Below, piece after piece: positions 16,436 through 25,806 of a stretch of 64,000 nucleotides of DNA (the first letter of the stretch is position 1; the number at the start of each line of letters is the position of its first letter). Both the position numbers and the translations under genes were made by a program. Source of the DNA: Stenotrophomonas sp. HITSZ_GD (lineage in GTDB: Bacteria > Pseudomonadota > Gammaproteobacteria > Xanthomonadales > Xanthomonadaceae); assembly GCF_029543105.1 (NCBI RefSeq), contig NZ_JARQXB010000007.1, positions 1 to 64,000 of the forward strand, read 5' to 3'. Below the pieces are notes generated by a model. That model saw only the letters and a program-made list of their open reading frames with translations. It was not told where the DNA came from and searched no databases.

Positions 16436-16459
16436 GGGCGCCGCGAGGCGCCCTTTTTT
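16436..16459 (+). terminator. Rho-independent terminator of the TetR gene
   Basis: GGGCGCC-GCGA-GGCGCCC followed by six T residues, 29 nt after the stop. Confidence 0.93.
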
Positions 16460-16478
16460 CGTTCGCGCGCCGGCCCAA

Positions 16479-16509
16479 CAAAAAAAGCGGCCCCCTTTCG
16501 GGGGCCGCT
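16479..16509 (-). terminator. Rho-independent terminator of the TonB receptor
   Basis: A 10-bp stem (AGCGGCCCCC, loop TTTC, GGGGGCCGCT) with a run of eight A on the left, which is a U-run on the minus strand. It ends the leftward receptor gene 25 nt past its stop. Confidence 0.93.
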
Positions 16510-16534
16510 CCTATCGACGTCCTGTCGATGACGA

Positions 16535-19369
16535 TCAGAAGCGCTGCACGTACTTGGCGTAGATGAAGCGACCGATGTCGAAACCACCGTAGTACGGGAA
16601 GTTGCTGTTCGGAGCCGAGAACATGATCGGGCCTTCGTGGCCGAACACGTTGTTGGCACCCAGGGCAATCGTCGCGTTCCACGGCGCCTTCCAGCTGACC
16701 TGCAGGTCGTGGAAGGTGTTGGAGCCCGTCCAGCGCACCGGATCCGGCTCGCCGTTGGCGTAGTGGTCAGGATCCGTGCAAGGACGGTTCGTGACGCACG
16801 ATTCCTTCATGCCGGAGTAGTAGCGAGCGGTGTAGTTGACGCTGAAGTCACCCAGCGACCAGTCGATGCCCACGTTCGAACGCACGCGGAAGTAACCGGC
16901 GTCGCCGACGCGGCCGACCATGATGTCGTTGCCGTCCGAGTCCTGGCTGGCTTCGTCGTACTTGCTGACGTAGCTGGTCTGCCAGTCGATGGTGAACTGG
17001 CCGATGCCGAACTCCGGCAGACGGTACTTCACGCCGAAGTCGTAGCCTTCGGTCTCCAGCTCGCCGAGGTTGGCCAGGCCGAAGAACATCGAGCTGATGT
17101 GGCCGTCGGCGTCGCGCACGATGCCGTCGCAACGCGAAGCGTTGCCCAGCACGTAGCAGTCACGCAGGATGCGGTCCACGCTGTCGGAGATGATCGCGTC
17201 GGTGATCTTGTAGCTGTACCAGTCCAGCGACAGGTCCAGGCCCTCGACCCACTGCGGGCTCCACACGATACCGGCGGTCTTGCTCTTGGACTTCTCCGGC
17301 AGCAGGTTCGGGTTCGAACCGCTGATGAACTGGTCCGGGGTCTGGCACGGATACGCCGTGCAAGGCACCAGGCCCTGGCCGAGCTGCACGTAACCAGCCG
17401 GCACGCCGGCGGCATTACAGGCAGCGTTGCCGTTCACGCTGTTCGGGGCGCCCACGCCGCACGGGTCGACGTACGACTCGAACGAGGAGCCGATGCCGCC
17501 GTACAGGTTGTCGATGGTCGGCGCGCGGAAGCCCTCGGCGTAGGTGCCGCGGATCAGCAGGCCGTCGATCGGACGCCACACCAGGCCGAACTTCGAGTTG
17601 GTGGTGTCGCCGAAGTTGTCGTAATCCGAGTAACGGGTCGCGACATTCAGGGTCAGTTCCTTGGCGAACGCCATGTCGGCCAGCAGCGGCACGTTCAGTT
17701 CGAGGTAGACCTCGTCCAGCTCGTACTTGCCTTCGGTCGTGGTGGCGGCCAGGCCGGTGCTCGAACCCGACTGGTTGAAGGCGTCGGGCACGAAGCGGCC
17801 CTGCTCCTCACGGTGCTCGTAGCCGATCGCCAGGCCCAGGTCACCCGCCGGCAGCGTCACGATCGAACCGGACAGGTTCGCGGTGTAGCTGGTGGTCTTG
17901 GTGCGGCCGGTATCGGTGTAGTACGGGAACAGGAACTTCTGCAGGTCAGGATCGGACAGCGAGCCCTGGCCAGCCACGCCGTACGGCAGCAGCGGGTTCC
18001 ACGGGCGGCAGGAGCCCAGGTCGATCGGGCTGGCCGCGGTGCCGCACTGCGCGATGCCGTCAGCGTTGATGAACGACGGGCCCAGGGCCTGCTCGGTGGC
18101 GATCAGGCTGGCGTCGCCGTGACCGGTCTTGGTCACGTCGTTGCGGTTCCACAGCGCGCCGACGTCCCAATCCCACGCGTGGTCGCCGATCTGGAAGGCG
18201 CCGCTGATGGTCGGGGCAAAACGCAGGGTCTTCAGGCTGCTGTCGGTGGTGCGCGGCACCTCCCACAGGCGGCGGCGGAAGGCCACGTCGCGGCCGGCCG
18301 GGTTGAAGGCGCTGTCGGCATCCAGCGGGGTGCCGAACGAGCCCGACTGGTACGGGTAGCCGGCGATCTGCTGGTGGGTCTGGCGCTCGTTGTAGAGCAT
18401 GTCGGCGTTGAACACGACCGAGTCGGTCAGGTCGTAGTTCGCGTTGACATACAGCGACTTACGCTCGATGCCCGTCTGCACGAACATTTCCTGGTTCGAG
18501 TTGGCGTACTCGGCAGCCGTGATCGGGTGGTAGTCGGCGATGTTGTTCGGGTTGCCGCCCTGGTTCAGGGTGCACCAGGTGGTCGCGCCGCCCGGGCCGC
18601 ACGGACCGGACCACGAACCGTTCTGGCTCACCGGGCTCCAGCCCGAGCCCGGATAGTTCGGGCCGGCGTTGCCGTAGGCGGAGAAGTCGCGATCCTTCGC
18701 GAACACCGGATCTTGCTTGTAGTACTCGGCGGACAGGGTGACACCGCCGCGCTCGCCCTGCGAGCCGATGGTCAGCCAGTACTGTTCGGTCTCGCTGTCG
18801 CCTTCGCTGTACTGGCCGAAGTAGGCACCGGCCTCGGCGCCGTCAAAGCGCTTGCGGGTGATGATGTTCACCACGCCGGCGATGGCGTCCGAACCGTAGA
18901 TCGACGAGGCGCCGTCCTTCAGGATGTCGATGCGCTCGATCGAGGAGAACGGAATCTGGCCCAGATCCTGGTAACCACCGGTGGTCGCACCGGCGCGCTT
19001 GCCGTTGATCAGCACCAGGGTGCGCGGGGCGCCCAGGTTGCGGATGTCGATGTAGTAGCCGCCGACGTTTTCGCCGGAAGCCAGCGCATCAGCGCGCGAG
19101 ATCGCCGGAGAGCCGGCCGAGGTCAGGTTCTGCAGCACGTCGGCGACCGAGGTGAAACCCTGCTTTTCCAGGGTCTGACGGTCCAGCGAGATGATCGGCT
19201 GCTGCGTCTCCATCTCCGAGCCGCGAATACGCGAACCGGTGACTTCGATGCGATCCAGGTTGGTCGGGTTGCTCGACTCCTGCGCGAAGGCAGCGGTGGC
19301 GGAGCCACCGGCGCCGACGGCGAGCGCGAGCACAACTGCGTCACGCAGCGTGTTGGACTTGCAATTCAT
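16535..19369 (-). CDS. TonB-dependent outer membrane receptor
   Basis: The 944-residue protein has a cleavable signal peptide ending at AFAQ, a plug domain (TQQPIISLDRQTLEKQGFTSVADVLQ, then RTLVLINGKRAG and SSIERIDILKDGASSIYGSDAIAGVVNI) and a 22-strand barrel ending in KYVQRF with the C-terminal phenylalanine required by the Bam machinery. The N-terminus and size match the large xanthomonad Oar-like/carbohydrate TonB receptor group; the substrate cannot be told. ATG at 19369 is chosen because GGAGAGAGAG precedes it. The gene is monocistronic with a good terminator. Confidence 0.93.
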   Translation of the reverse strand: MNCKSNTLRDAVVLALAVGAGGSATAAFAQESSNPTNLDRIEVTGSRIRGSEMETQQPIISLDRQTLEKQGFTSVADVLQNLTSAGSPAISRADALASGENVGGYYIDIRNLGAPRTLVLINGKRAGATTGGYQDLGQIPFSSIERIDILKDGASSIYGSDAIAGVVNIITRKRFDGAEAGAYFGQYSEGDSETEQYWLTIGSQGERGGVTLSAEYYKQDPVFAKDRDFSAYGNAGPNYPGSGWSPVSQNGSWSGPCGPGGATTWCTLNQGGNPNNIADYHPITAAEYANSNQEMFVQTGIERKSLYVNANYDLTDSVVFNADMLYNERQTHQQIAGYPYQSGSFGTPLDADSAFNPAGRDVAFRRRLWEVPRTTDSSLKTLRFAPTISGAFQIGDHAWDWDVGALWNRNDVTKTGHGDASLIATEQALGPSFINADGIAQCGTAASPIDLGSCRPWNPLLPYGVAGQGSLSDPDLQKFLFPYYTDTGRTKTTSYTANLSGSIVTLPAGDLGLAIGYEHREEQGRFVPDAFNQSGSSTGLAATTTEGKYELDEVYLELNVPLLADMAFAKELTLNVATRYSDYDNFGDTTNSKFGLVWRPIDGLLIRGTYAEGFRAPTIDNLYGGIGSSFESYVDPCGVGAPNSVNGNAACNAAGVPAGYVQLGQGLVPCTAYPCQTPDQFISGSNPNLLPEKSKSKTAGIVWSPQWVEGLDLSLDWYSYKITDAIISDSVDRILRDCYVLGNASRCDGIVRDADGHISSMFFGLANLGELETEGYDFGVKYRLPEFGIGQFTIDWQTSYVSKYDEASQDSDGNDIMVGRVGDAGYFRVRSNVGIDWSLGDFSVNYTARYYSGMKESCVTNRPCTDPDHYANGEPDPVRWTGSNTFHDLQVSWKAPWNATIALGANNVFGHEGPIMFSAPNSNFPYYGGFDIGRFIYAKYVQRF

Positions 19370-19578
19370 TAGCTCTCTCTCCAAGTGAGATCTTGGTCTT
19401 GCCAAGGGTTTGGCCAGCGGAGGTTTCGAAAAAGCGAACCCAAAACCGACAGGCTTGACCCGATGGTAGCCGCGTTCTTCGGAGAATTAAAGTACCGTTA
19501 ACGCACGGGGAGAAATACGTGAAATTGGCTTGCACTCGTTCGTTGCTTATGCACCGTCCGGGTGCGAGCGCATCACGC

Positions 19579-19602
19579 AAAACGCCCGCGCAAGGCGGGC
19601 GT
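19579..19602 (-). terminator. Hairpin terminator of the outer-membrane-like gene
   Basis: ACGCCCGC (19582-19589), 5-nt loop and GCGGGCGT (19595-19602), preceded on the left by four A residues giving U on the minus strand. The rest of the gap 19370-19634 is the receptor's upstream region. Confidence 0.7.
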
Positions 19603-19634
19603 CAGGGCGTGGGAATCACTGCAGAATCAGCGGC

Positions 19635-20498
19635 TTACAGATCCTGCTCGTACCTTACGTACGGTACCGTGCCGTCGCTGTTGCTCTCGTTGTTGGGCGC
19701 GAAGGGATTTTTGCCGCGTGTGACGATGTTCTCAGCGCCGACCGTCAACTGGCCGCTCCACGGGGTGCGCCAGGTAATGCCCAGGCCCAGGCCCTGCCAC
19801 TTTTCCGGCTGGCCGGGCACGTCCACGACGCGGCCGATGATGTTGGCGCTGAATGCGCCATACCCGCCGCCTACGCTGAGCGTCTTGCTGTCCCACTCGT
19901 CGGCCAGCGCCGGCGCGGCGTCGGCCAGCGGGACCAGCCGCGCCTTGGCGAAGGTGCCGCCGATGGATACGAAGCCCTCGCGGCCGATGTTCTTCTGGCC
20001 GAACACGGTGAGGTCGTTCTGCTCCACCCGCGAGGCCGGCGAACGGACATTGCCGGTGAGCCAGGCAGGCATCGCCTCGCGCCCGGTGCCGGCGGTCAGG
20101 CCCAGGCGGGTAGTGCCGCGATTGAAGCCGAGCGTGCCGGAGAGGTGCCGGTTGCCGGCGGCATCGTCCTCGTCGTCGCCCAGCGTGGCCAGCATGCAGT
20201 GGCTGGCCAGCCCGCTGATGCTGGTGCCGCGGCTGCTGTTGCACAGCAGGCCGAGCGAGTCGCCGGAGGACAGGCCAAATGCGGCATCCAGGGAATTGCG
20301 GCCGAAGTGCCAGCGCGCGCCGGCCTTCTGCTCGCCGGTCGGCTCCAGATACAGCAGCGCTTCCACCTTGCCGCTGCCCTGGTTCCAGACCGGGATGACC
20401 GCCCCGCTGTCCTTGGCCGGCAGCGCCTGCGCATGGGCGCCCGTGGCCGCGGCGAACGCGGTCAGCAGGGCTAGCGAGAGGCGGGCAAGGGTGCGCAT
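19635..20498 (-). CDS. Putative exported outer-membrane protein, unknown function
   Basis: This 287-residue protein has a clear signal peptide (MRTLARLSLALLTAFAAATGAHA) followed by alternating polar/hydrophobic segments suggesting short beta-strands. Examples are KVEALLYLEP, GARWHFGRNSLDAAFGL and GLGLGITWRTPWSGQLTVGAENI. The repeated WR/GIxW pattern and size fit a small beta-barrel, and the TonB receptor is its neighbour on the same strand. I do not recognise a named family. ATG 20498 is preferred over an upstream TTG. It has its own promoter and terminator. Confidence 0.7.
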   Translation of the reverse strand: MRTLARLSLALLTAFAAATGAHAQALPAKDSGAVIPVWNQGSGKVEALLYLEPTGEQKAGARWHFGRNSLDAAFGLSSGDSLGLLCNSSRGTSISGLASHCMLATLGDDEDDAAGNRHLSGTLGFNRGTTRLGLTAGTGREAMPAWLTGNVRSPASRVEQNDLTVFGQKNIGREGFVSIGGTFAKARLVPLADAAPALADEWDSKTLSVGGGYGAFSANIIGRVVDVPGQPEKWQGLGLGITWRTPWSGQLTVGAENIVTRGKNPFAPNNESNSDGTVPYVRYEQDL

Positions 20499-20552
20499 GT
20501 CGTTCGTCAGACCCAAAGGCAGGCGTCTAGTTCCCGTGGAACCAGGCCGACG

Positions 20553-20581
20553 ATGCTAGGCGGTTTATGATTCTTTAACAA
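20553..20581 (-). promoter_or_regulatory. Promoter of the outer-membrane-like gene
   Basis: On the minus strand TTGTTA (20581-20576) is followed by a 17-bp AT-rich spacer and TAGCAT (20558-20553). Transcription would start near 20546, leaving a leader of about 48 nt. Confidence 0.65.
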
Positions 20582-20607
20582 GTCTCCGTCCTCCCCAGAA
20601 CGTAGTC

Positions 20608-20623
20608 CCGTCAAGCGTGACGG
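20608..20623 (-). terminator. Small hairpin after hslO
   Basis: CCGTCA-AGCG-TGACGG, 6 bp, lies 3 nt beyond the hslO stop on the minus strand. No U-run follows; termination activity is doubtful. Confidence 0.35.
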
Positions 20624-20626
20624 CTA

Positions 20627-21526
20627 TCACTGTAGCCGCTCAGAGGCCGGCGCATGGGCCGGCTGCTTGGCGAACAATACGCCGAATTCGGTCAAAGGGA
20701 AGTGATATTCCCGCCCGCAGAACTCGCAGCGGATCTCCACCGCGCCGGTCGGCTCGGCGGCCGCCCGGGCCTCCTCCTCGCCCAGCGCGCGCAACATGGC
20801 CTCGACCCGCTCACGCGAGCACGAGCAGGCGAACGCCAGCGGTTTGTCGCCCAGCCATTGCGGCTGCTCTTCGTGGAACAGGCGATGCAGCAGGGTCTGG
20901 CCATCGGTGTCCAGCAGCTCGGGCGCGGCGAGGGTGTCGAACAGGGCGCTGGCCCGGTTCCAGCCATCCTGGTCGCCGGCATCGCCGGGCAGCTTCTGCA
21001 GCAGCAGGCCGGCGGCATGCTCGCCGTCGGCCGCCAGCAACAGGCGGGTGGGCAACTGTTCGGACTGGCGGAAGTAGTCCTCGAACGCTTCGTCCAGGCT
21101 GCTGGCGTCCAGCGCCACCAGGCTCTGGTAACGCTGCGGCTCGCGCGGATCCAGGCCCGGGTTCTCGATGGTGATCGCCAGCAGCGCGGCCTCGCCCAGC
21201 GTGCGCAGGTCGCTCGGCGCGTCGCCGCCGGTCTCGTCGAGTTGCACGATGCCGCGCAAGGTGCCGGCGGCCGTGCACTCGGCGAACAGCGTGCGCAGGG
21301 CGCCTTCGCCGCCATTGCGCAGTTGCACCGACAGGCGGCCGTCGATCTTGGTGTGGCCAGTGAACAGCGCCGCGGCCACGCAGGCCTCGCCCAGCAGGCG
21401 GCCGGCGGCCGGCGGATAGTCGGCGCGGCCGCGGATTTCCTGCCAGGCGGCGCCGAGCTGGACATGGACGCCGCGGACGCCGGCGGTCGGGAGCAGGAAG
21501 CGGGTCAGTCGGTCTTGTGCGTTCAT
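20627..21526 (-). CDS. hslO: Redox-regulated chaperone Hsp33
   Basis: Hsp33 is a cytosolic holdase activated by oxidative and heat unfolding stress. The 299-residue protein is of normal length. The zinc-binding cysteines follow the family pattern near the C-terminus: CSC (C234, C236), 30 residues, then CEFC (C267, C270). These release zinc and form disulfides upon oxidation. The N-terminal substrate-binding domain carries [18 protein letters not shown] and a [22 protein letters not shown] segment. It is transcribed divergently from mtgA. Confidence 0.96.
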   Translation of the reverse strand: MNAQDRLTRFLLPTAGVRGVHVQLGAAWQEIRGRADYPPAAGRLLGEACVAAALFTGHTKIDGRLSVQLRNGGEGALRTLFAECTAAGTLRGIVQLDETGGDAPSDLRTLGEAALLAITIENPGLDPREPQRYQSLVALDASSLDEAFEDYFRQSEQLPTRLLLAADGEHAAGLLLQKLPGDAGDQDGWNRASALFDTLAAPELLDTDGQTLLHRLFHEEQPQWLGDKPLAFACSCSRERVEAMLRALGEEEARAAAEPTGAVEIRCEFCGREYHFPLTEFGVLFAKQPAHAPASERLQ

Positions 21527-21600
21527 CGGGAAAGGGGCGTGAGCGTGGGCGGCGCCTGTTGCCGGATAATGCAGCAGGCGACTGGATCGGGGGGAATGCA

Positions 21601-22338
21601 GTGACGATGGGGGCGCAGACGGAAATCCACAAGGCGGCGCGGCCGCGCGTGCGGCGTTGGCGCTATTGGCTGCTGGCCGCGCCGCTGCTGTTCGCCGCGG
21701 CGAGCATGCTGCAGGTGCTGGTGCTGCGCTTCGTCGATCCGCCGTTCACCACCACCATGGCGCTGCGCTACGTGGAAGCGTGGGGCGAGGGGGACGGGAG
21801 CTTCCGGCTGCATTACCAGTGGCGCGACCTGGACGAGATCGCGCCGAGCGTGCCGATCTCGCTGATCGCGGCCGAGGACCAGCGCTTTCCCTATCACAGC
21901 GGCTTCGATCTGCAGGCCATCGAAAAGGCCCGCGACCACAATGCGCGCGGCGGCCGCCTGCGCGGTGCCAGCACGATCAGCCAGCAGGTCGCCAAGAACC
22001 TGTTCCTCTGGCAGGGCCGCAGCTGGGTGCGCAAGGGCCTGGAAGCCTGGTACACGGTGCTGATCGAGCTGCTGTGGTCCAAGCAGCGGATCATCGAGGT
22101 GTACGCCAACATCGCCGAGTTCGGCGATGGCGTGTACGGGGTGCAGGCCGCGGCGCGCCAGTTCTGGGGCAAGGATGCCGCGCGCCTGGCGCCGGCCGAG
22201 GCGGCGCGCCTGGCCGCGGTGCTGCCGGCGCCGCGGCGTTATGACGCGCGCAATCCGGGGCCCTACGTGCAGCGCCGCGCGGCGTGGATCCAGCGCCAGA
22301 CGCGCCAGCTCGGCGGCCCCGGCTACCTGGCGCCGTGA
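21601..22338 (+). CDS. mtgA: Monofunctional biosynthetic peptidoglycan transglycosylase
   Basis: MtgA polymerises lipid II into glycan strands at the inner membrane's outer face. The product of about 245 residues has one N-terminal transmembrane helix (about 20-42) and a GT51 domain with the catalytic [14 protein letters not shown] motif, [16 protein letters not shown] and [15 protein letters not shown]. There is no transpeptidase domain. GTG 21601 is chosen because GGGGGA lies 6 nt upstream; ATG 21607 would shorten it by two residues. A hairpin (22337-22370) separates it from the glycosyltransferase gene. Confidence 0.94.
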   Translation: MTMGAQTEIHKAARPRVRRWRYWLLAAPLLFAAASMLQVLVLRFVDPPFTTTMALRYVEAWGEGDGSFRLHYQWRDLDEIAPSVPISLIAAEDQRFPYHSGFDLQAIEKARDHNARGGRLRGASTISQQVAKNLFLWQGRSWVRKGLEAWYTVLIELLWSKQRIIEVYANIAEFGDGVYGVQAAARQFWGKDAARLAPAEAARLAAVLPAPRRYDARNPGPYVQRRAAWIQRQTRQLGGPGYLAP

Positions 22339-22384
22339 GCCGGCGCGGCTGGTCGCCAAGCGACCGGCTCCGTACCATCGCCGC

Positions 22385-23401
22385 ATGACCGATCTGCTGA
22401 CTGTCGTTGTAGCCGCCTGCAACGAGGCCGAAAGCCTGCCGCGCCTGCATCCGCGCATCATCGCCGCGCTCCAGTCCGTCCCCGGGCTCGACGGCCGCGT
22501 GCTCTATGTCGACGACGGCAGCAGCGATGGCACCTGGGCGGTGCTGCAGGCGATGGTGGCCGCCGACGCGCGGGTCGGGGCGATCCGCTTGTCGCGCAAC
22601 TTCGGCAAGGAGCTGGCGCTCACGGCCGGGCTGGACCAGGTGACCACCGGCGCGGCGCTGCTGCTGGATGCCGACGGCCAGGACCCGCCCGAGCTCATCC
22701 CGCGCTTCGTAGCGCTGTGGCGCGAGGGCTACGACAACGTGTTCGGCACGCGCCTGGTGCGCGAAGGCGAGAGCTGGATCAAGCGCGCCGCGGCGGCAAG
22801 CTTCTATCGCGTGATCGGGCGCCTGTCGCGCACGCCGATTCCCGCCGATACCGGCGATTTCCGCCTGCTTTCGCCGCGCGCGCTGGCGGCCCTGCAGCAA
22901 CTGCGCGAGCGCCATCGCTTCATGAAGGGCCTGTTCGGCTGGGTGGGCTTTCGCCAGACCGCCTTGCCGTACGACCGCGCACCGCGGCTGGCCGGACGCA
23001 GCAAGTTCACGTTCTGGAAGCTGTGGAATTTCGCGCTGGAGGGCATCACCAGCTTCTCCACCGCGCCGCTGCGCGTGGCCACCTACCTGGGCCTGCTCAC
23101 CGCGGCGGCCGCGCTGGCGTTCAGCGCGTGGGTGGTGGTGAAGGCCGCGCTGTGGGGCGACCCGGTGGCCGGCTGGCCGACCATGATGGCCGTCATCCTG
23201 TTCCTGGGCGGCGTGCAACTGGTGGCGCTGGGCATGATCGGCGAATACCTCGGCCGGCTCTACGACGAAGCCAAATTGCGCCCGCTGTACCTTGTCGACA
23301 CCCGCATCGGTGGCACAGGCGTATCCTCCGGCCATCCTTCCAGGCAGGGAGCGGCGAGCCATGTCGACGGTGCGGCAACTGTTGGGGATAAAGAAGGCTG
23401 A
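22385..23401 (+). CDS. GT2 glycosyltransferase, polyprenyl-phosphate sugar type
   Basis: The 338-residue protein has an N-terminal GT-A domain with VVVAACNEAESLP, the YVDDGSSDGTW nucleotide-binding motif and LLDADGQDPPELIP, followed by two C-terminal transmembrane helices. It resembles dolichol-phosphate-mannose synthase-like bactoprenol glucosyl transferases (GtrB/ArnC type), which charge undecaprenyl phosphate with a sugar for transfer outside. The C-terminal 40 residues after VDTRIGGTG look non-homologous and overlap the next gene by 41 nt, as if the ancestral stop was lost. Confidence 0.88.
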   Translation: MTDLLTVVVAACNEAESLPRLHPRIIAALQSVPGLDGRVLYVDDGSSDGTWAVLQAMVAADARVGAIRLSRNFGKELALTAGLDQVTTGAALLLDADGQDPPELIPRFVALWREGYDNVFGTRLVREGESWIKRAAAASFYRVIGRLSRTPIPADTGDFRLLSPRALAALQQLRERHRFMKGLFGWVGFRQTALPYDRAPRLAGRSKFTFWKLWNFALEGITSFSTAPLRVATYLGLLTAAAALAFSAWVVVKAALWGDPVAGWPTMMAVILFLGGVQLVALGMIGEYLGRLYDEAKLRPLYLVDTRIGGTGVSSGHPSRQGAASHVDGAATVGDKEG

Positions 23402-23789
23402 GGTCTTCGCGGTCGGCAGCGATGCCGCGGTGATCGACGCGATCCGCCTGATGGCCGACAAGCGCATCGGCGCGGTGCTGGTGATGCACGGCCAGCGGCT
23501 GGTGGGGATCGTGTCCGAGCGCGACTACGCGCGCAAGGTGGTGCTGCGCGACCGCGCCTCTTCCACCACGCCGGTCTCGGAGATCATGACGGCCGAGGTG
23601 GTGACGGTCGGGCCGGACGACAGCGTCGAGCACTGCATGCAGCTGATGACCGAGCGCCGCTTCCGCCACCTGCCGGTGGTGGAGGGCGGCGCGGTCACCG
23701 GCGTGATTTCGATCGGCGACCTGGTCAAATCGGTCATCGAGGACCAGCGCAAGGACATCGACCAGTTGCAGCGCTATATCGCCGGCTGA
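23361..23789 (+). CDS. CBS domain-containing protein
   Basis: The 142-residue protein consists of a tandem pair of CBS motifs (about 8-60 and 75-130): VIDAIRLMADKRIGAVLVM with VGIVSERDYARK, and DDSVEHCMQLMTERRFRHLPVV with VTGVISIGDLVK. Paired CBS domains form a Bateman module that binds adenine nucleotides and senses energy state. Free-standing modules of this form are common in Proteobacteria; the target is unknown. Its start lies inside the end of the glycosyltransferase gene, and GGAGCGGCGAG precedes the ATG. Confidence 0.9.
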   Translation: MSTVRQLLGIKKAEVFAVGSDAAVIDAIRLMADKRIGAVLVMHGQRLVGIVSERDYARKVVLRDRASSTTPVSEIMTAEVVTVGPDDSVEHCMQLMTERRFRHLPVVEGGAVTGVISIGDLVKSVIEDQRKDIDQLQRYIAG

Positions 23790-23792
23790 GCC

Positions 23793-25748
23793 TCAGCGGG
23801 CGTACTGGCCGCCGCAGTCGGCGTCCTTGCCCGGGCCGGTCTCGATCGTCGCCAGCAATGCGGCAGGCGGCGCGATCGAGCCCAGCGCCACGGCGATGGC
23901 GCCGCGCACGCCCAGGGCCTTGAGGTCCGGGAAGAACGAAGGGTCGGCGAAGGTGCCGCCGATACGCAGCGGCGAGCGGAAGGTGAGGATGCTGCGATCC
24001 TTCGGCCGCGGCTTGAGCAGCAGGTCGAGCTTCTCGTCCTTCAGGTTGACCGTGCCTTCGCCGATGATGATCGTGTCGGTGGTATCCACCGCCAGCGCGC
24101 GGCTGGTCATCAGGCCGTCGCGCACGCCGAAATCGGCGAATGCGCAGCGCAGCGGAATCTGCTTGTCCTTGGTGAGGAGGAACTTGAGCGATTCGGTCAC
24201 GTCCAGGCCGGCCAGTTCCATGATCAGGTTGCCTATATGGCCGCGGCCCATCGCCACGCCCAGCGTGCCATCGCTGCTGCCAAGCATCTGCGCGATGGAG
24301 TTGCCGGTGCCGCTCAATTGCACGTCGCCGCCGATGGCGCCCTCGGCCTGCTGCGCCAGCTTCACGTCCGGGAACAGCTGGCCCAGGTGCAGGCCGCGGA
24401 TCTGCGCCTGCAGGCGGGTCGCGATCTGCGGTTTGCGCGCATCCATGCGGATGGTGGAGCGGATATCGCCGCCAGCCACGCCGAAGTTCAGCGGATGCAG
24501 TTCGAGTAGCCCGTCGTGCAGGCTGAGCGTGGCGTCCATGTCGTCCAGCGGCAGGGACGGCGCGTTGATGCGGTGCGCGCGCCAGTGCACTTCGGCGTCC
24601 ATGGCGCGCAGCTTGGAGAGATCGTAGGGCTTGCTCGGCAACACCTTGCCGCTGGCCTTGATCTTCGCCGCCTCGGCCCGCTGCTCGGCGTTGGCGGTCT
24701 CGCCGGCATCGGTCTTCGGCGGCGCGCCGACGAAGCCGGCCAGGTCGTCGAAGTCCAGGCGCTTGGAGACCAGCTCGGCGTGCAGCAGCGGGCGCTCGGG
24801 CGCGGTATCCACTTCCACGTCGCCGGCCAGGTCGCTGTCGCCGGCCTTGCCCTTGAAGTCCAGGTAGCGCCACACATCGTTGTCGCGCTGCAGGCGGCCG
24901 TCGAGCTGGTAGGGCGGGGTGGAAGGAATCGCCAGCCCCAGCAGCGGGTACAGGTCCTCCATATCCTCGCCCGAGAGCGCCATCTGCAGGTCGAATACGC
25001 GGAACTGGAACGGGTTGGTGAGCGTGCCGCGCACGTGTGCCTTGGTGGCGCCGGCGCTGCCGCGCAGGTCGATGCGGAACGGGTGCTCGGTCTGGCTCAG
25101 TTCCAGCGGCGAGGCCGTGCTGCCGCGCAGGGTGAAGGGGTTGCCTTTCCAGCGGCCCTTGCCGTCGATGGCGATCGGCGCGGCGTCGTCGCGGTTCTTC
25201 ACCGGCAGGCTGTTGACGTTTACGTCGATGTCGGTCTTGCCGGCGGCGTCGACGAACTTCAGCTGCCCGTCGGTCACGCGCAGGCGCCCGAGCGCGGGCA
25301 ACGTGCCGTCGCCGCTGCTTTCCTTGAATACCCAGTTGCCGGGATGGTCCTTGTTGCCCGCTTCGAGCAATAAGTCCGGCTTGTCCAGGCGGATTTCGGG
25401 AATCTGCACCCTGCCCAGCAGCAGCGGCCAGAAGCGCACGTCGATCTCGGCGCGATCCATCGCGGCCATGCGCGGGTCCTTCGACCAGTCGGCGTTGGCC
25501 AGCGTGATGTCGTCGCCGCGAACGGTGGTGACGCGGCCCAGGTCCACGTCCAGATGCCCCAGATGGAACTCGCGCCCGGTGCGCGCTTCGACCGCGCGCT
25601 CCACCGGCCCGCGGAACCAGTTCCAGTCCCAGAGCGCGATCAGCAGCAGGATGAGGGCGACGATCACTCCCAGCGCGGCCAGCCAGCGCTGGTGGCGTGG
25701 CGTCAGGCGGCGTCGGGGCGCGGCAGGTGCGGGGGCTGCATCGTTCAT
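23793..25748 (-). CDS. AsmA family protein
   Basis: The protein of about 651 residues has one N-terminal transmembrane helix (about 23-45) and a long periplasmic body of beta-rich AsmA repeats. The initial motif GREFHLGHLDVDLGRVTTVRGDDI and the C-terminal LDLLLKPRPKDRS..LRIGGTFADPSF are hallmarks. Family members (AsmA, YhdP, TamB relatives) form bridge-like grooves thought to carry phospholipids between membranes. The start is uncertain; ATG 25748 follows a GGGG tract, and 25757 and 25766 are in-frame alternatives. It converges on the CBS gene with 3 nt between stops. Confidence 0.88.
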   Translation of the reverse strand: MNDAAPAPAAPRRRLTPRHQRWLAALGVIVALILLLIALWDWNWFRGPVERAVEARTGREFHLGHLDVDLGRVTTVRGDDITLANADWSKDPRMAAMDRAEIDVRFWPLLLGRVQIPEIRLDKPDLLLEAGNKDHPGNWVFKESSGDGTLPALGRLRVTDGQLKFVDAAGKTDIDVNVNSLPVKNRDDAAPIAIDGKGRWKGNPFTLRGSTASPLELSQTEHPFRIDLRGSAGATKAHVRGTLTNPFQFRVFDLQMALSGEDMEDLYPLLGLAIPSTPPYQLDGRLQRDNDVWRYLDFKGKAGDSDLAGDVEVDTAPERPLLHAELVSKRLDFDDLAGFVGAPPKTDAGETANAEQRAEAAKIKASGKVLPSKPYDLSKLRAMDAEVHWRAHRINAPSLPLDDMDATLSLHDGLLELHPLNFGVAGGDIRSTIRMDARKPQIATRLQAQIRGLHLGQLFPDVKLAQQAEGAIGGDVQLSGTGNSIAQMLGSSDGTLGVAMGRGHIGNLIMELAGLDVTESLKFLLTKDKQIPLRCAFADFGVRDGLMTSRALAVDTTDTIIIGEGTVNLKDEKLDLLLKPRPKDRSILTFRSPLRIGGTFADPSFFPDLKALGVRGAIAVALGSIAPPAALLATIETGPGKDADCGGQYAR

Positions 25749-25806
25749 GCACCCCATGGTTCGCATCGATGTGTGCAAGCCGCGCGAACGCGGCTTGAAG
25801 GGCGCG

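Noticed and set aside
16637-19372. A 911-codon open frame antisense to the TonB receptor
   Set aside because: The sense strand encodes a complete receptor with signal peptide and C-terminal Phe.
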